A program made the position numbers and the translations under genes. From Verrucomicrobiales bacterium (lineage in GTDB: Bacteria; Verrucomicrobiota; Verrucomicrobiia; Verrucomicrobiales; DEV007), in contig JAGNMT010000069.1 in the NCBI GenBank assembly GCA_017991025.1, forward strand, positions 1 to 11,173: 11,173 bases of DNA, read 5' to 3'. Shown one piece after another: positions 1-8,628 of the stretch; the stretch's first letter is position 1, and every line of letters begins with the position of its first letter. The notes under the pieces are model-generated. The model searched no databases, was not told the origin of the DNA, and worked only from the letters and a program-made list of their open reading frames with translations.

Positions 1-1
1 T

Positions 2-2485
2 GATACGCACCAGAACATCAGCAATCTGACTTTCGATGCGGGCGGATTTTTATATTTCAGTCAGGGATTGCATTGTTTTTCTCAGGTGGAGACACCGTGG
101 GGAGTCTCGCGGGGTGACACGGCGGGATTCTGGCGTTTTGATCCGCGACTAACGCGACTCGCCCCGTTTGGTTTTCCCTCGATGACGAGCCAAAATCCCT
201 GTGGCATCGCCCTGGATCGCTGGGGCGCGCTCTTTGTGAAAAGCAATGGGCCGCATCTGTGTTTTGCGACGCCGGGTCTCATTCCGACGACCCATTCGCG
301 CGAGCTGATGCAGTTTGCCGAGGTCGGGCAGACACCGGGGAAGAGCATGGGCGGGGAGGTTGTCGAGTCGGCGCATCTTCCGGACTGGGTTCAACATCAC
401 GCCATCATCGCCGGCTATTTCGCCCGCGAGGTTTCGGCGATTCCGCTCGTCGAGGAGGGTGCCGGTTTCGCCGCTTCACCGCCGGTCCAGCTCGTCTATG
501 GCGGACACGAGAGTTTTCGGCCTGTCGATATCCGTCAGGGGCCGGACGGGGCGATTTACATTGCCGACTGGTTTAATCCCATTATCAATCATTACCAGGT
601 CTCGCTGCGTCATCCGGATCGCGATTACACCCATGGACGGATCTGGAAGCTGGCAGCGAAAGGCAGGGCTCCGGTGGTCTGTCCGAAGCTCGAGACGATG
701 GAGACAGCGGCACTCTTCGAGCAATTGCGCTCGCCGGAGAAATGGCCCCGTGAGCAGGCGAGGCGGATGCTGAGCGACTACGGAGAACCGCAAAAGGTCG
801 CCGTTTCGCTCGCGGCATGGACCGCGAAACTCGGTCCCGACGAGGCTGTCGCCTTGACCGAGGCGGCGGGAGTTCTCGAATCGTTCGGATCGGTCTCGAT
901 GGATCTATTGAACCAACTCCAGGCTTCGAGCGAACCCCGGGTTCGGGCAGTGGCGGCCCGTATTATTGCCCGCGCAGCGGAATTAATCCCCGACGCCAAA
1001 GATCGACTTTCGAAGTTGCTTACCGATCCTCATCCCCGTCCTCGCCTCGAGGCTGTCGTCGCCTGCGCGAACCGGGTCGAACCCGATTCGCTGGCGCTCG
1101 CGCTGACCGCCCTTGATGCGGGATCGGATAAGTTTGTTGAGTATTCATTGAGTCAGGCAGTTTTTGCGCTGGAGAAGCAGTGGCTCCCGGCGCTGCAATC
1201 AGGCGGCCCGTCATTTGAAAAACCATCTCATCTCGCTTTTGTCCTTGAGACCTATGGCGGTGAGACCTCGGCCGACCTCGCACGCAAGGCTCTCTCAAGG
1301 AAACCCCAAAGCGGTGGGTTCTCCGTTGCCGATCGTGCTCGGCTCCTCAAAGTGCTCGCGCGCCTCGGAGACTCCGCCGATCTCGACCGGGTCTTCACCC
1401 AGGCCATCGAGCAGGGTGACGCCAGCCTCCTTATCGCCCTTGCCGAGGCAGCAGAGAAACGGCGCGTTCTGCCGAAAAGCCCTTTCGAGTCGTTGCTGCG
1501 GGACCTTCTCCTCGCGGGACCGACCGAGACCCGCCGCGCTGCCGTACGCCTCGCCGGGTTATGGAAGACGACCGCCTTCGTGCCGGAGATCCGCGCGATC
1601 GCCTTCGATTCTTCAGCGGATTTGCCCCTCCGATCCACCGCCATGAGCGCGCTCTCCCGCCTTGTTGGAAAAGAGATTGTCGCCATCCTTGCTCCTCTCG
1701 TCAGTAATGCCGATTCTCCCCCCGACCTCCGCCGTGCCGCTCTTGAGGCCATCGTCGCGACCGATGCCGAGTCCGGTGCTAGCCTCGTTTCCGTGGAGCT
1801 CCGGGGCAAAGACCGCGCCGCCACTTTGTTGCCTACCCTCCTTGCCGCCCCGGGCGGACCCGCCGCTCTCGCCGCCGCCTTCGAATCCGGGACCTTGCCC
1901 GACTCCGCCACGGCTCAGGATATCCTCACCGCGATGAACCGCCTCGCCCTGACAGATACAAAACTCACCCCTCTTCTCAATCGCGCCATCGGCCGGCAGA
2001 GCGGCGCGCCGGAATACGATCCGAAGCGTGTTGAGACCGTTGTTAGTGCCATCCGTGCCGGGAAGGGCGATGTCAAAAAGGGGGCGGCCATCTTTCGTCT
2101 GGCCCAGCTCGCCTGTACGGCGTGCCACCGCATCGGCGATGAGGGAGGTGTCATTGGTCCTTCTTTGAACGGCGTCGGTGCCGGCATGCCGCTGGACCAG
2201 ATTGTCGAATCCATCCTCTGGCCCGACCGGCAGATCAAAGAGGGGTTTCAGGCGGTGGCTTTCACGACGACTGCGGGAGCGGCCATCACCGGCTATATCG
2301 AGCGCGAGGGTGAGGACATCGTCTGGTATCGCAATACCGCGACGCCATGGATTGTTCCGCTGGCGAAAAAAGACATCGCGAGCCGCGAGGCGATTCCGAC
2401 CCTCATGCCGCCGCAGTTGACTGCAAGTTTGAGCGAGGAGCAGTTTCTGGATCTGGTGGCGTATCTGGCTTCGCTGAAGGGGTGA
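2..2485 (+). CDS. PVC-type membrane-bound dehydrogenase / HEAT / heme-c protein, 5'-truncated
   Basis: The reading frame is open from base 2, so the true start lies outside the window. The visible 827 residues are the C-terminal part of the large PVC family that joins a sugar-dehydrogenase-like beta-propeller, HEAT-like helical repeats and a cytochrome c domain (TIGR02604 plus TIGR02603). The first residues (DTHQNIS, then QVETPWG) and a second block near residues 172-215 (GPDGAIYIADWFNPII, later HGRIWKL) are propeller signatures. Residues about 240-600 are Ala/Leu/Arg-rich helical repeats. The heme motif CTACH is at residues 705-709 (bases 2114-2128), followed by GPSLNGVG. Met802 in LMPPQ is the likely distal heme ligand. 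The family is thought to act outside the cytoplasm in electron transfer or oxidation, often of carbohydrates; the substrate is unknown. A TTG at base 68 is in frame but is not the start, because conserved sequence precedes it. The gene converges on serA. Confidence 0.93.
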   Translation, partial: DTHQNISNLTFDAGGFLYFSQGLHCFSQVETPWGVSRGDTAGFWRFDPRLTRLAPFGFPSMTSQNPCGIALDRWGALFVKSNGPHLCFATPGLIPTTHSRELMQFAEVGQTPGKSMGGEVVESAHLPDWVQHHAIIAGYFAREVSAIPLVEEGAGFAASPPVQLVYGGHESFRPVDIRQGPDGAIYIADWFNPIINHYQVSLRHPDRDYTHGRIWKLAAKGRAPVVCPKLETMETAALFEQLRSPEKWPREQARRMLSDYGEPQKVAVSLAAWTAKLGPDEAVALTEAAGVLESFGSVSMDLLNQLQASSEPRVRAVAARIIARAAELIPDAKDRLSKLLTDPHPRPRLEAVVACANRVEPDSLALALTALDAGSDKFVEYSLSQAVFALEKQWLPALQSGGPSFEKPSHLAFVLETYGGETSADLARKALSRKPQSGGFSVADRARLLKVLARLGDSADLDRVFTQAIEQGDASLLIALAEAAEKRRVLPKSPFESLLRDLLLAGPTETRRAAVRLAGLWKTTAFVPEIRAIAFDSSADLPLRSTAMSALSRLVGKEIVAILAPLVSNADSPPDLRRAALEAIVATDAESGASLVSVELRGKDRAATLLPTLLAAPGGPAALAAAFESGTLPDSATAQDILTAMNRLALTDTKLTPLLNRAIGRQSGAPEYDPKRVETVVSAIRAGKGDVKKGAAIFRLAQLACTACHRIGDEGGVIGPSLNGVGAGMPLDQIVESILWPDRQIKEGFQAVAFTTTAGAAITGYIEREGEDIVWYRNTATPWIVPLAKKDIASREAIPTLMPPQLTASLSEEQFLDLVAYLASLKG

Positions 2486-2492
2486 GGCCAGT

Positions 2493-2569
2493 GTGGGGCA
2501 GACATTCCTGTCTGCCTCTTTGCTGTGCGATAGAATGCGGATAACGGCAGACAGGAATGTCTGCCCCAC
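2493..2569. repeat. REP-like pair: two inverted 24-bp hairpin repeats
   Basis: Two identical 24-bp arms in inverted orientation occupy 2493-2516 and 2546-2569, separated by 29 nt. Each arm contains its own hairpin: GGCAGACA, a four-base loop, then TGTCTGCC (2497-2516 and 2546-2565). The DNA can therefore form two small hairpins or one long 24-bp stem. The pair fills most of the 89-nt gap between the convergent heme-c and serA genes. The layout matches REP/BIME elements. A role as bidirectional transcription terminator or mRNA end protector is inferred from position only, since no strong T-run follows either arm. Confidence 0.85.
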
Positions 2570-2574
2570 TTTGC

Positions 2575-4176
2575 TCACAGCACCACCGTCGTCGCTGTCT
2601 GAATGCCGGGAATCGCCACGATTTTTGCGAGGGTCGCGGAATCGACGGCGGAATCGACGTTGAGAATGCTCAGCGCCTGGCCGCCGACCTTGTTCCGGCT
2701 CAGGGTCATGTTGGCGATGTTGATCTTACCTTCGCCGAGAACCCGGCCGATCGCACCGACGACGCCGGGAGAGTCCGTGTTTTCAAAGATGAGGAGGTGG
2801 CCTTCGGGCGTTGCGTCGATGTTGTGCTCCTGAATCTTCACGATACGCGGCTGGCTGCCGAAGAAGGTGCCGGCAACGGTGACTTGTTCTTTGGTGTTCC
2901 CGACGGTGAGGGTAATGAGATCGGTAAACTCGCAGGTCTCGGCAGGGCGGCTCTCGGTGACACGGATGCCCCGTCCTTCAGCGAGGGAAGGGGCATTGAG
3001 GTAATTCGCCGAACCCGAGGCCGACCCGGTTTCGAGGAAGCCTTTCAGCGCTGAGCGGGTCACGAGGGTCGTGTCAATATCGCTGACTTTGCCGGTGTAT
3101 TCGATGCGGAAAACATCGGACTGATTCGGTGCGATCTGGCTGATGAACTTGCCAAGCACTTCCGAGAGGCTCAGGTAGGGTCCGATCAATTTCAGAGTCG
3201 ACTCGTCGAGGTTCGGCATGTTCACGGCGTTGATGACTTCACCGCGAAGGAGCCGGTTGCAGATCGCCTCGGCGATTTCGATGCCGACGTTTTCCTGTGC
3301 TTCTTCGGTCGAGGCCCCCAAGTGAGGCGTGAAAACCATTTCCGGCCGGGCCAGCAATTCATAATCCGCTGCCGGTGGTTCGATCTCGAAGACATCGAGT
3401 GCGGCTCCGGCGATGATGCCCGCTTTGATCCCCTCGAGCAGGGCAGCCTCGTCGATGAGACCACCGCGGGCGCAGTTGATGATGCGTACGCCGGGCTTCA
3501 TCAGCTTGATCCGCGCCTCATTGATGAGGTGGGTCGTCTCCGGTGTCTTCGGCATGTGCAGGGTAATAAAATCGGCCTGGGCGACCGCTTCATCAACCGT
3601 TTCGAAGAGCTCAACACGCATCGCCTTGGCCTTGCTTGCAGCGAGATAGGGATCGTAGGCGACGACGCGCATTCCGAAGCCCATAGCGCGGCGGGCGAAT
3701 TCGCCCCCGATGCGACCCATGCCGAGAATCGCGAGTGTCTTGTTGTAAAGTTCGACTCCGGCATAGGCCTTGCGTCCTTCCTTAAAACGGCCTTCGACGA
3801 CGGACTGGTGCGCCTGCGGGATGTGGCGGGCGAGTGACATCATGAGCGTGAAAGCGTGCTCGGCGGTGGAAATGGTGTTACCGGCCGGGGTGTTCATGAC
3901 GACGACCCCGTGTTTGGTCGCGGCGGGAATGTCGATATTGTCGACACCGACACCGGCCCGACCGATCGCGCGCAGGGTACCGGCCCCCGCCTCGATCACC
4001 GCACCGGTGATTTTCACGCCCGATCGGACGATGATGCCCTCGTAGTTCGGGGCGAGGGCGATGAGTTCCGCCTCGCTCAGGCCGAGTTTGATATCCACTG
4101 AGAGGCCGGAGGACTTGAGAAGCTCAATTCCGCGTTCAGAAATGGGGTCGGCGACTAAGACTCTGCGTTGGCTCAT
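2575..4176 (-). CDS. serA: D-3-phosphoglycerate dehydrogenase
   Basis: This enzyme oxidises 3-phosphoglycerate to 3-phosphohydroxypyruvate with NAD+, the first step of the phosphorylated serine pathway in the cytoplasm. The 533 residues match the long form of the family: substrate-binding and nucleotide-binding domains, then an intervening (ASB) domain at about 323-450 and an ACT domain at about 458-533. The dinucleotide loop is GMGRIG at 152-157, and Asp175 in AYDP should contact the NAD ribose. The catalytic Arg-Glu-His set is visible as Arg237 (NCARGG), Glu266 (EIEPP) and His285 (PHLGAS). ASB and ACT domains usually carry allosteric serine control, so feedback inhibition is likely but not shown. 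The ATG at 4174-4176 gives a natural N-terminus (MSQRRVLVADPI), although no Shine-Dalgarno sequence precedes it. The gene stands alone, convergent with the heme-c gene and divergent from the BASS transporter 121 bp away. Confidence 0.97.
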   Translation of the reverse strand: MSQRRVLVADPISERGIELLKSSGLSVDIKLGLSEAELIALAPNYEGIIVRSGVKITGAVIEAGAGTLRAIGRAGVGVDNIDIPAATKHGVVVMNTPAGNTISTAEHAFTLMMSLARHIPQAHQSVVEGRFKEGRKAYAGVELYNKTLAILGMGRIGGEFARRAMGFGMRVVAYDPYLAASKAKAMRVELFETVDEAVAQADFITLHMPKTPETTHLINEARIKLMKPGVRIINCARGGLIDEAALLEGIKAGIIAGAALDVFEIEPPAADYELLARPEMVFTPHLGASTEEAQENVGIEIAEAICNRLLRGEVINAVNMPNLDESTLKLIGPYLSLSEVLGKFISQIAPNQSDVFRIEYTGKVSDIDTTLVTRSALKGFLETGSASGSANYLNAPSLAEGRGIRVTESRPAETCEFTDLITLTVGNTKEQVTVAGTFFGSQPRIVKIQEHNIDATPEGHLLIFENTDSPGVVGAIGRVLGEGKINIANMTLSRNKVGGQALSILNVDSAVDSATLAKIVAIPGIQTATTVVL

Positions 4177-4297
4177 AGTGGTTGTTGGCTGAAGGAAGTC
4201 GGGAAGTTAGGGGTGCTGGGCAGGGACGCAAGAAAGAAGTGCCATCGATTTAGGGTTTTCGCTTGCAGTGGTTCTCCCGCATGGCGTTTGATGGGGG

Positions 4298-5248
4298 ATG
4301 TCCCGGCTTATTTCATGGCTCACCAGTGCCTTCCCCCTCTGGATTCTTCTTTGTAGTGGCCTTGCCCTGGTCGAGCCGGGGTGGTTCACGTGGTTTAAAG
4401 GCCAATACACGGTCTGGGGTCTCGGGGTGATCATGCTCGGGATGGGGCTCACTCTGACTTTTGAGGATTTTAAGGGCGTTATTGCGATGCCAAGGGCTGG
4501 TATCATCGGCGTGTGCTGCCAGTTTGTCATCATGCCGCTGCTGGGTTGGGGGGTCGGCATTGTCCTGCGCCTTTCGGAAATCGATCCGCTTCTTTCGGTG
4601 GGGCTCATTCTCGTGGCCTGCTGCCCCGGGGGCACGGCTTCGAATGTGGTCACCTTTCTCGCACGGGCAAATGTGGCGCTCTCGGTTCTGATGACCACCG
4701 CATCGACTTTTGCGGCGATCATATTGACCCCCTTGCTCACAAAATGGTACGCCGGGACGCTCGTGGAGGTGGACGCGTGGGGACTTTGCCTCAGCACTGT
4801 TCAGGTCGTGCTTGCTCCGGTGCTGCTGGGTCTGCTTCTCAATCGATATCTACCGAGGATCAGCCGGCAGGTCGCTCCGGTTTCTCCGCTGATATCAGTC
4901 ATTGCTATCGTCCTCATTGTTGCCAGCGCGATCGGACAGAATCGTGATGTCGTCCTTGAGTCGGGATGGCGTCTTCTCGCAGCTCCGGCCCTGCTCCACC
5001 TGGGCGGATTCGGGCTCGGATATTTTGCCGCGAAATTATTTCGCCTGCCCGAAGTAGACAGCCGCACGATCTCGATTGAGGTCGGGATGCAGAATTCAGG
5101 ACTCGGAACACTCCTCGCGATCCGGCATTTTCCGGGAAGTGTCGCCCCGGTTCCCTGCGCGATCAGTGCAGTGTATCACTGTATCATCGGGAGCCTGCTC
5201 GCGGGGTATTGGCGGATCAGGGGGATTCCAGTGGAGACGCCTCGGTGA
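4298..5248 (+). CDS. BASS-family sodium-dependent symporter
   Basis: This is a 316-residue, very hydrophobic protein of the bile acid:sodium symporter family (SBF, PF01758), normally about ten helices in the inner membrane. Family blocks are clear: GMGLTLTFEDF at 48-58, CCPGGTASNVVTFLARAN at 108-125, and EVGMQNSGLG at 261-270. Residues that build the two sodium sites in the bacterial ASBT structures have counterparts here (Gln75, Ser115-Asn116, Glu261, Gln265), so sodium coupling should be intact. The substrate cannot be read from sequence. Bacterial members carry organic anions such as pantoate, pyruvate or other 2-oxo acids, and bile acids are unlikely in this host. An in-frame TGA at 4289-4291 rules out a longer N-terminus, which makes the ATG at 4298 the first possible start. 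It is preceded directly by GGGGG, too close for a normal ribosome binding site. The gene is divergent from serA and convergent with the PilT operon. Confidence 0.92.
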   Translation: MSRLISWLTSAFPLWILLCSGLALVEPGWFTWFKGQYTVWGLGVIMLGMGLTLTFEDFKGVIAMPRAGIIGVCCQFVIMPLLGWGVGIVLRLSEIDPLLSVGLILVACCPGGTASNVVTFLARANVALSVLMTTASTFAAIILTPLLTKWYAGTLVEVDAWGLCLSTVQVVLAPVLLGLLLNRYLPRISRQVAPVSPLISVIAIVLIVASAIGQNRDVVLESGWRLLAAPALLHLGGFGLGYFAAKLFRLPEVDSRTISIEVGMQNSGLGTLLAIRHFPGSVAPVPCAISAVYHCIIGSLLAGYWRIRGIPVETPR

Positions 5249-5253
5249 GGCGG

Positions 5254-5280
5254 CCGGCAAAGATTAAGCGACCTTGCCGG
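5254..5280. terminator. Weak hairpin between convergent BASS and pilT-like genes
   Basis: CCGGCAA (5254-5260) and TTGCCGG (5274-5280) form a perfect 7-bp stem with a 13-nt loop in the 41-bp convergent gap. Neither direction has a T-run after the stem. The position suggests a shared terminator, but the evidence is weak. A second short stem, GCCTC/GAGGC at 5239-5251, overlaps the stop codon of the symporter gene. Confidence 0.3.
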
Positions 5281-5289
5281 ACAACTCTG

Positions 5290-6393
5290 TCAATCCTTGG
5301 TCGCCGATCCCCCTGAGTTCCCCAGATTCTGATATTCCACCGGCAGGGCCTGACGGAAGCGGGATTTATCGATCGCCTTCATGTAGGCCTCAAGGGCCGA
5401 GACCTGACCGGCGAGCATTTTCTGCCAGATCGCGTCGTCCATGAACTGCATCCCGTATTCCTTGCCACCGGTGATGATGTCGTAGAGCTTCTGGGTGGCA
5501 CCCTCGCGTATCACGGAGGTGACGGCGGGGGTGGAAACGAGAATTTCATTCACGGCGACACGGCCTTCCGTGTCTTCGCGTTTCAGCAGGAGCTGGGCGA
5601 CGACGCCCCGAAGAGAACCGGCGAGCATCGTGCGAACCTGCGATTGCTGATCCGAGGGGAAAACGTCGACAAGACGGTCAACGGTCTTTCGAGCATTGTT
5701 CGTGTGCAGTGTCCCGAAAACAAGCAACCCGGTCTCCGCTGCGGTGAGAGCCAGAGAAATGGTTTCCAAGTCTCGCATCTCACCCACGAGAACGATGTCG
5801 GCGTCCTCACGCAGCGAAGCGCGGAGACCGTCGGCGAAAGAGGGACAGTGGATGGGGACCTCGCGTTGGGAGATCGTGCTCTTTTTGTTGTTGTGTACAA
5901 ACTCGATCGGCTCCTCAACGGTAATAATATGACGGGCGTAGGTGCGGTTGATGTAGTCAATGATGGCCGCGAGAGTGGTCGATTTTCCGGATCCGGTCGG
6001 GCCGGTCACGAGGACGAGGCCACTGCGTAAATCGCCGAAACCCTCAATCGTTTTGGGGACGCCGAGGTCATCGATGGTTTTGATTTTCGTCGGAATGAGA
6101 CGGAAAACCGCGCCGAGTCCGTTGTTCTGCTTGAAATAGTTGCAGCGGAAGCGCGATTGGATGTCCATCTCGTAGGCGAAGTCGAGGTCGCCCTTTTGGA
6201 GAAAACGCTCGTAGGCGTGTTCCTCGCAGATCTCGCGCAACATGTAGTTGAGCGTCGCGTGCTCAAGAATGCCGTCAGAGATGGGTGAGATCGCCCCGTG
6301 AGCACGGATTTTCGGCGGTTGCCCCTCGCTGAGGTGGAGATCCGAGCCGCCTGAGGCGACAAGGTGTTGAAAGTATTGGTCGATGACTGCCAT
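5290..6393 (-). CDS. PilT-family ATPase, second gene of pair (PilT/PilU-like)
   Basis: This 367-residue protein is a hexameric secretion-type ATPase of the PilT branch, which drives type IV pilus retraction from the cytoplasmic face of the inner membrane. The PAS-like N-terminal domain covers about 1-110. Walker A is GPTGSGKST at 131-139 (Lys137). The Asp box lies around HIITVEEPIEF at 155-165, and the Walker B region is LVGEMRD at 202-208 (Glu205). The His box reads ETGLLVFGTLHT at 220-231. Its first histidine, present in the upstream paralogue and in typical PilT, is replaced by Leu223, while His230 is kept. The gene follows the canonical pilT by 45 nt on the same strand, almost certainly in one operon. 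Order and divergence recall the pilT-pilU arrangement of proteobacteria, so a PilU-like helper motor is plausible; orthology to PilU is not shown. The ATG at 6391-6393 lacks a Shine-Dalgarno sequence. Confidence 0.93.
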   Translation of the reverse strand: MAVIDQYFQHLVASGGSDLHLSEGQPPKIRAHGAISPISDGILEHATLNYMLREICEEHAYERFLQKGDLDFAYEMDIQSRFRCNYFKQNNGLGAVFRLIPTKIKTIDDLGVPKTIEGFGDLRSGLVLVTGPTGSGKSTTLAAIIDYINRTYARHIITVEEPIEFVHNNKKSTISQREVPIHCPSFADGLRASLREDADIVLVGEMRDLETISLALTAAETGLLVFGTLHTNNARKTVDRLVDVFPSDQQSQVRTMLAGSLRGVVAQLLLKREDTEGRVAVNEILVSTPAVTSVIREGATQKLYDIITGGKEYGMQFMDDAIWQKMLAGQVSALEAYMKAIDKSRFRQALPVEYQNLGNSGGSATKD

Positions 6394-6438
6394 GATGAAA
6401 GGATTGGGTACGAGGTAAGAAGGATGAGTTAGAGTGAC

Positions 6439-7518
6439 TTATCCGAGAGTGGCCTTGAGGGTACCGCGGTCGATGGCACGACCGAGCGCCTCGTCTTTCG
6501 AGATGGTTCCCGCGTGGTAGAGTCTGGCCAGCGCATCGTCCATCATGATCATGCCGACATTTTTGCCGGTTTGCATGACCCCCGGAAGCATGAAGGTTTT
6601 TCCGTCCCTGATGATGGCGGAGACCGCAGGCGTGTTGACGAGCAGTTCGAGCGCGAGTTCGCGACCGGTGCCATCCTTTTTCGGGACGAGTTGCTGGGAA
6701 ATAACGCCGCGAAGCGATTCGCCGACCATGATGCGGATCTGCTCCCGCTGTTCGGTCGGGAACACGTCCAGAATACGGTCAAGGGTTCGCGCGGCACTGC
6801 CGGTGTGCAGGGTCGCGAGCACGAGGTGGCCCGTTTCCGCTGCCGTAATGGCGAGCGAGATCGTCTCGAGATCACGCATTTCACCGACCATGATGACGTC
6901 GGGATCTTCGCGCAGGGCGGCTCGCAGGGCTTGGGAGAAACTCTCGGTGTGAGTGTGGACTTCACGCTGATTCACATGGCAGTTGCTCGATTCGATGACG
7001 TATTCGATCGGATCTTCGAGGGTGATGATGTGATCGTTTCTCTGATGATTGATCTCGTTGACGAGGGCGGCGAGGGTGGTCGATTTTCCCGAACCGACCG
7101 CGCCCGTGACAAGGACGAGTCCGTTGTGGTACTCGAGGAGCGGCTTGATCGCCTGGGGCAGGCCCAGTTCATCCATGGACTTGAGTTCGGTGCTGATGAC
7201 ACGAAAAACCATTTCCCAGCCGAGTCGGGTTTTCACGACGGAGGCGCGGAAACGACCGATGGAAGGAACATAGGCAAAATCGACATCGCCCTTAGCCTCG
7301 AGGCGGCGCATCTCAGGTTCGGGAAGGTAATGAGAGGCAAGCCTCTCGGTGTCCTCGGCCGTGAGGAGTTCAGAATTTTCCCAGATTGGCTGGAGCAAGC
7401 CGTAGCGGCGCCATTTGGGAGGCGCGTTGGGAGCAAGATGGACATCGGAGACATTGTATTCCTGAGCGAGCTTCAGGTAATCATCGACGTGGCCTAGAAC
7501 TTGGACGGTATCTGACAT
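6439..7518 (-). CDS. pilT: Type IV pilus retraction ATPase PilT
   Basis: This is the first gene of the two-gene PilT operon and encodes a 359-residue ATPase that depolymerises pilin fibres for twitching motility or DNA uptake. All core motifs are present: an N-terminal PAS-like domain (SDVHLAPNAPPKW at 24-36), Walker A GAVGSGKST at 139-147 (Lys145), Asp box HIITLEDPIEYV at 163-174, Walker B region VGEMRD at 211-216 (Glu213), and a complete His box ETGHLVLATLHT at 228-239 (His231, His238). Length is normal for the family. The intact His box makes this the better candidate for the main retraction motor of the pair. The ATG at 7516-7518 has a pyrimidine-rich upstream stretch and no Shine-Dalgarno sequence. 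The promoter should lie in the 245-bp gap shared with the divergent DUF1080 gene, but no convincing -10/-35 pair was found. No other pilus genes are in the window. Confidence 0.94.
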   Translation of the reverse strand: MSDTVQVLGHVDDYLKLAQEYNVSDVHLAPNAPPKWRRYGLLQPIWENSELLTAEDTERLASHYLPEPEMRRLEAKGDVDFAYVPSIGRFRASVVKTRLGWEMVFRVISTELKSMDELGLPQAIKPLLEYHNGLVLVTGAVGSGKSTTLAALVNEINHQRNDHIITLEDPIEYVIESSNCHVNQREVHTHTESFSQALRAALREDPDVIMVGEMRDLETISLAITAAETGHLVLATLHTGSAARTLDRILDVFPTEQREQIRIMVGESLRGVISQQLVPKKDGTGRELALELLVNTPAVSAIIRDGKTFMLPGVMQTGKNVGMIMMDDALARLYHAGTISKDEALGRAIDRGTLKATLG

Positions 7519-7763
7519 GGTAAAAGAGGGAAGGCTGGGGTGAGACGGGATCTTTGATCGGTAAAAGGTAAAGTAACGCGTGATTTAAAACATTTGAAGA
7601 GTCTGACAGGTAGATGCTCCAGAGTATTCTGATTGTGAGGGTCCCGGGCAAGCGAAAAAGCACTCAGGGAAGACAATTCGAAGCGACGCGCGAAAGTGGT
7701 GATGCGGAATTGCGGGGTTCATTTTCTCTTGCAGAAAGGGCAGGTATCTGACAAGTCTGTCGG

Positions 7764-8615
7764 GTGAAATATACAGGCGGTTTTTTAATTTTCCTCGTGG
7801 TCTTTGTCGCGGTTGGCGTCGCGATGCATTTCGGCCTTTACGCTAGGCCGGGCATTTTTGTCTGGTCTCTGAGCGAAGACCCGGTGACAGGTAAGTCCGG
7901 CATCGTGAGAACCACACTGGAAGTTGCGGGGATGGATAAGGTCGTTCCAGCTGCGGATGCGACAACTGCCCCGCCAGGTGAGAAGCTGGAAGCGGCCCCG
8001 GCGCCCGAGCCGGCGGTTTCGGTGAATGCCGGGCCGGTAAGGAATTCGAATGAGTTTCCCCTCTTTGACGGTAAGGACCTGGGATCGTGGAAGAAAACCC
8101 AGTTTGGCGGGGAAGGGGATGCCTTTGTTGATGAAGAGGGCAATCTCGAGTTGGGATTTGGCGCAGTGATCACCGGTGTGAACTGGGGGGAGGCCGTTCC
8201 TGCGCTTTCGAATTATGAAATCTCGCTTGAAGCGATGAAGCTGGACGGGAACGATTTTTTTCTCGCGCTTACTTTTCCGGTGAAGGAAAGCCACGCTACC
8301 TTTGTCGTCGGAGGATGGGGCGGTGGTGTGGTCGGGATTTCGTGCGTGGATGATCTCAATGCTTCGGAAAATGAGACGATGAATATTGAGGGATTTGAGA
8401 AGGATGTTTGGCACAAAATCCGCGTCCGGGTCACTGATGATAAGTTGCAAGCCTGGATCGACGAAGACCAGAAGGTGGACCTCGAACTGGAAGGAAAGAA
8501 GATTAGTCTTCTCCCCGGTGATATCGAGTTGTCCGTTCCTCTGGGTATCGCGGCGTACCAGACGCGCGCTCAATACAGGAATATCGTCTGGAAAAATCTC
8601 CCCAAAGAGGAGTGA
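7764..8615 (+). CDS. Membrane-anchored DUF1080 (3-keto-disaccharide hydrolase-like) protein
   Basis: This 283-residue protein has one N-terminal hydrophobic segment (about 5-24, FLIFLVVFVAVGVA), a low-complexity Ala/Pro/Glu-rich linker at about 62-92, and a C-terminal jelly-roll domain at about 96-283. The domain opens with FPLFDGKDLGSW (98-109) and contains FVVGGWGGGVVG (180-191) and ASENET (200-205), signatures I associate with a PVC subfamily of DUF1080 (PF06439). The domain name reflects 3-keto-glycoside hydrolysis shown for some relatives; many members may only bind sugars, and the activity here is unknown. It is probably tethered to the inner membrane with the domain outside the cytoplasm. 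The start is GTG at 7764. An in-frame TGA at 7749-7751 excludes a longer form, and the next in-frame ATG at 7824 would remove the hydrophobic anchor. No Shine-Dalgarno sequence is visible. It is monocistronic and divergent from the PilT operon. Confidence 0.85.
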   Translation: MKYTGGFLIFLVVFVAVGVAMHFGLYARPGIFVWSLSEDPVTGKSGIVRTTLEVAGMDKVVPAADATTAPPGEKLEAAPAPEPAVSVNAGPVRNSNEFPLFDGKDLGSWKKTQFGGEGDAFVDEEGNLELGFGAVITGVNWGEAVPALSNYEISLEAMKLDGNDFFLALTFPVKESHATFVVGGWGGGVVGISCVDDLNASENETMNIEGFEKDVWHKIRVRVTDDKLQAWIDEDQKVDLELEGKKISLLPGDIELSVPLGIAAYQTRAQYRNIVWKNLPKEE

Positions 8616-8628
8616 TTTCTACGGAACC

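Noticed and set aside
68..2485. Heme-c gene starting at TTG 68
   Set aside because: Conserved family sequence (DTHQNIS onward) precedes this codon in frame, so the gene enters from outside the window.
2493..2569. Inverted repeat as termini of an insertion sequence or MITE
   Set aside because: Only 29 nt separate the arms, no target-site duplication was seen, and each arm is itself a hairpin. A REP-type pair fits better.
1613..2578. 321-codon open frame on the minus strand
   Set aside because: It is antisense to the heme-c domain and runs through the hairpin repeat. Its first residues (VGQTFLSA) are translated repeat.
2557..3054. 165-codon open frame on the plus strand
   Set aside because: It begins inside the repeat arm and runs antisense through the ACT end of serA, with no recognisable domain.
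6514..7497. 327-codon open frame on the plus strand
   Set aside because: It is wholly antisense to the unmistakable pilT. It arises from biased third positions in GC-rich DNA and its translation shows no family motif.
7785..8573. 262-codon open frame on the minus strand
   Set aside because: It is antisense to the DUF1080 gene, whose plus-strand product has clear family motifs and a membrane anchor.
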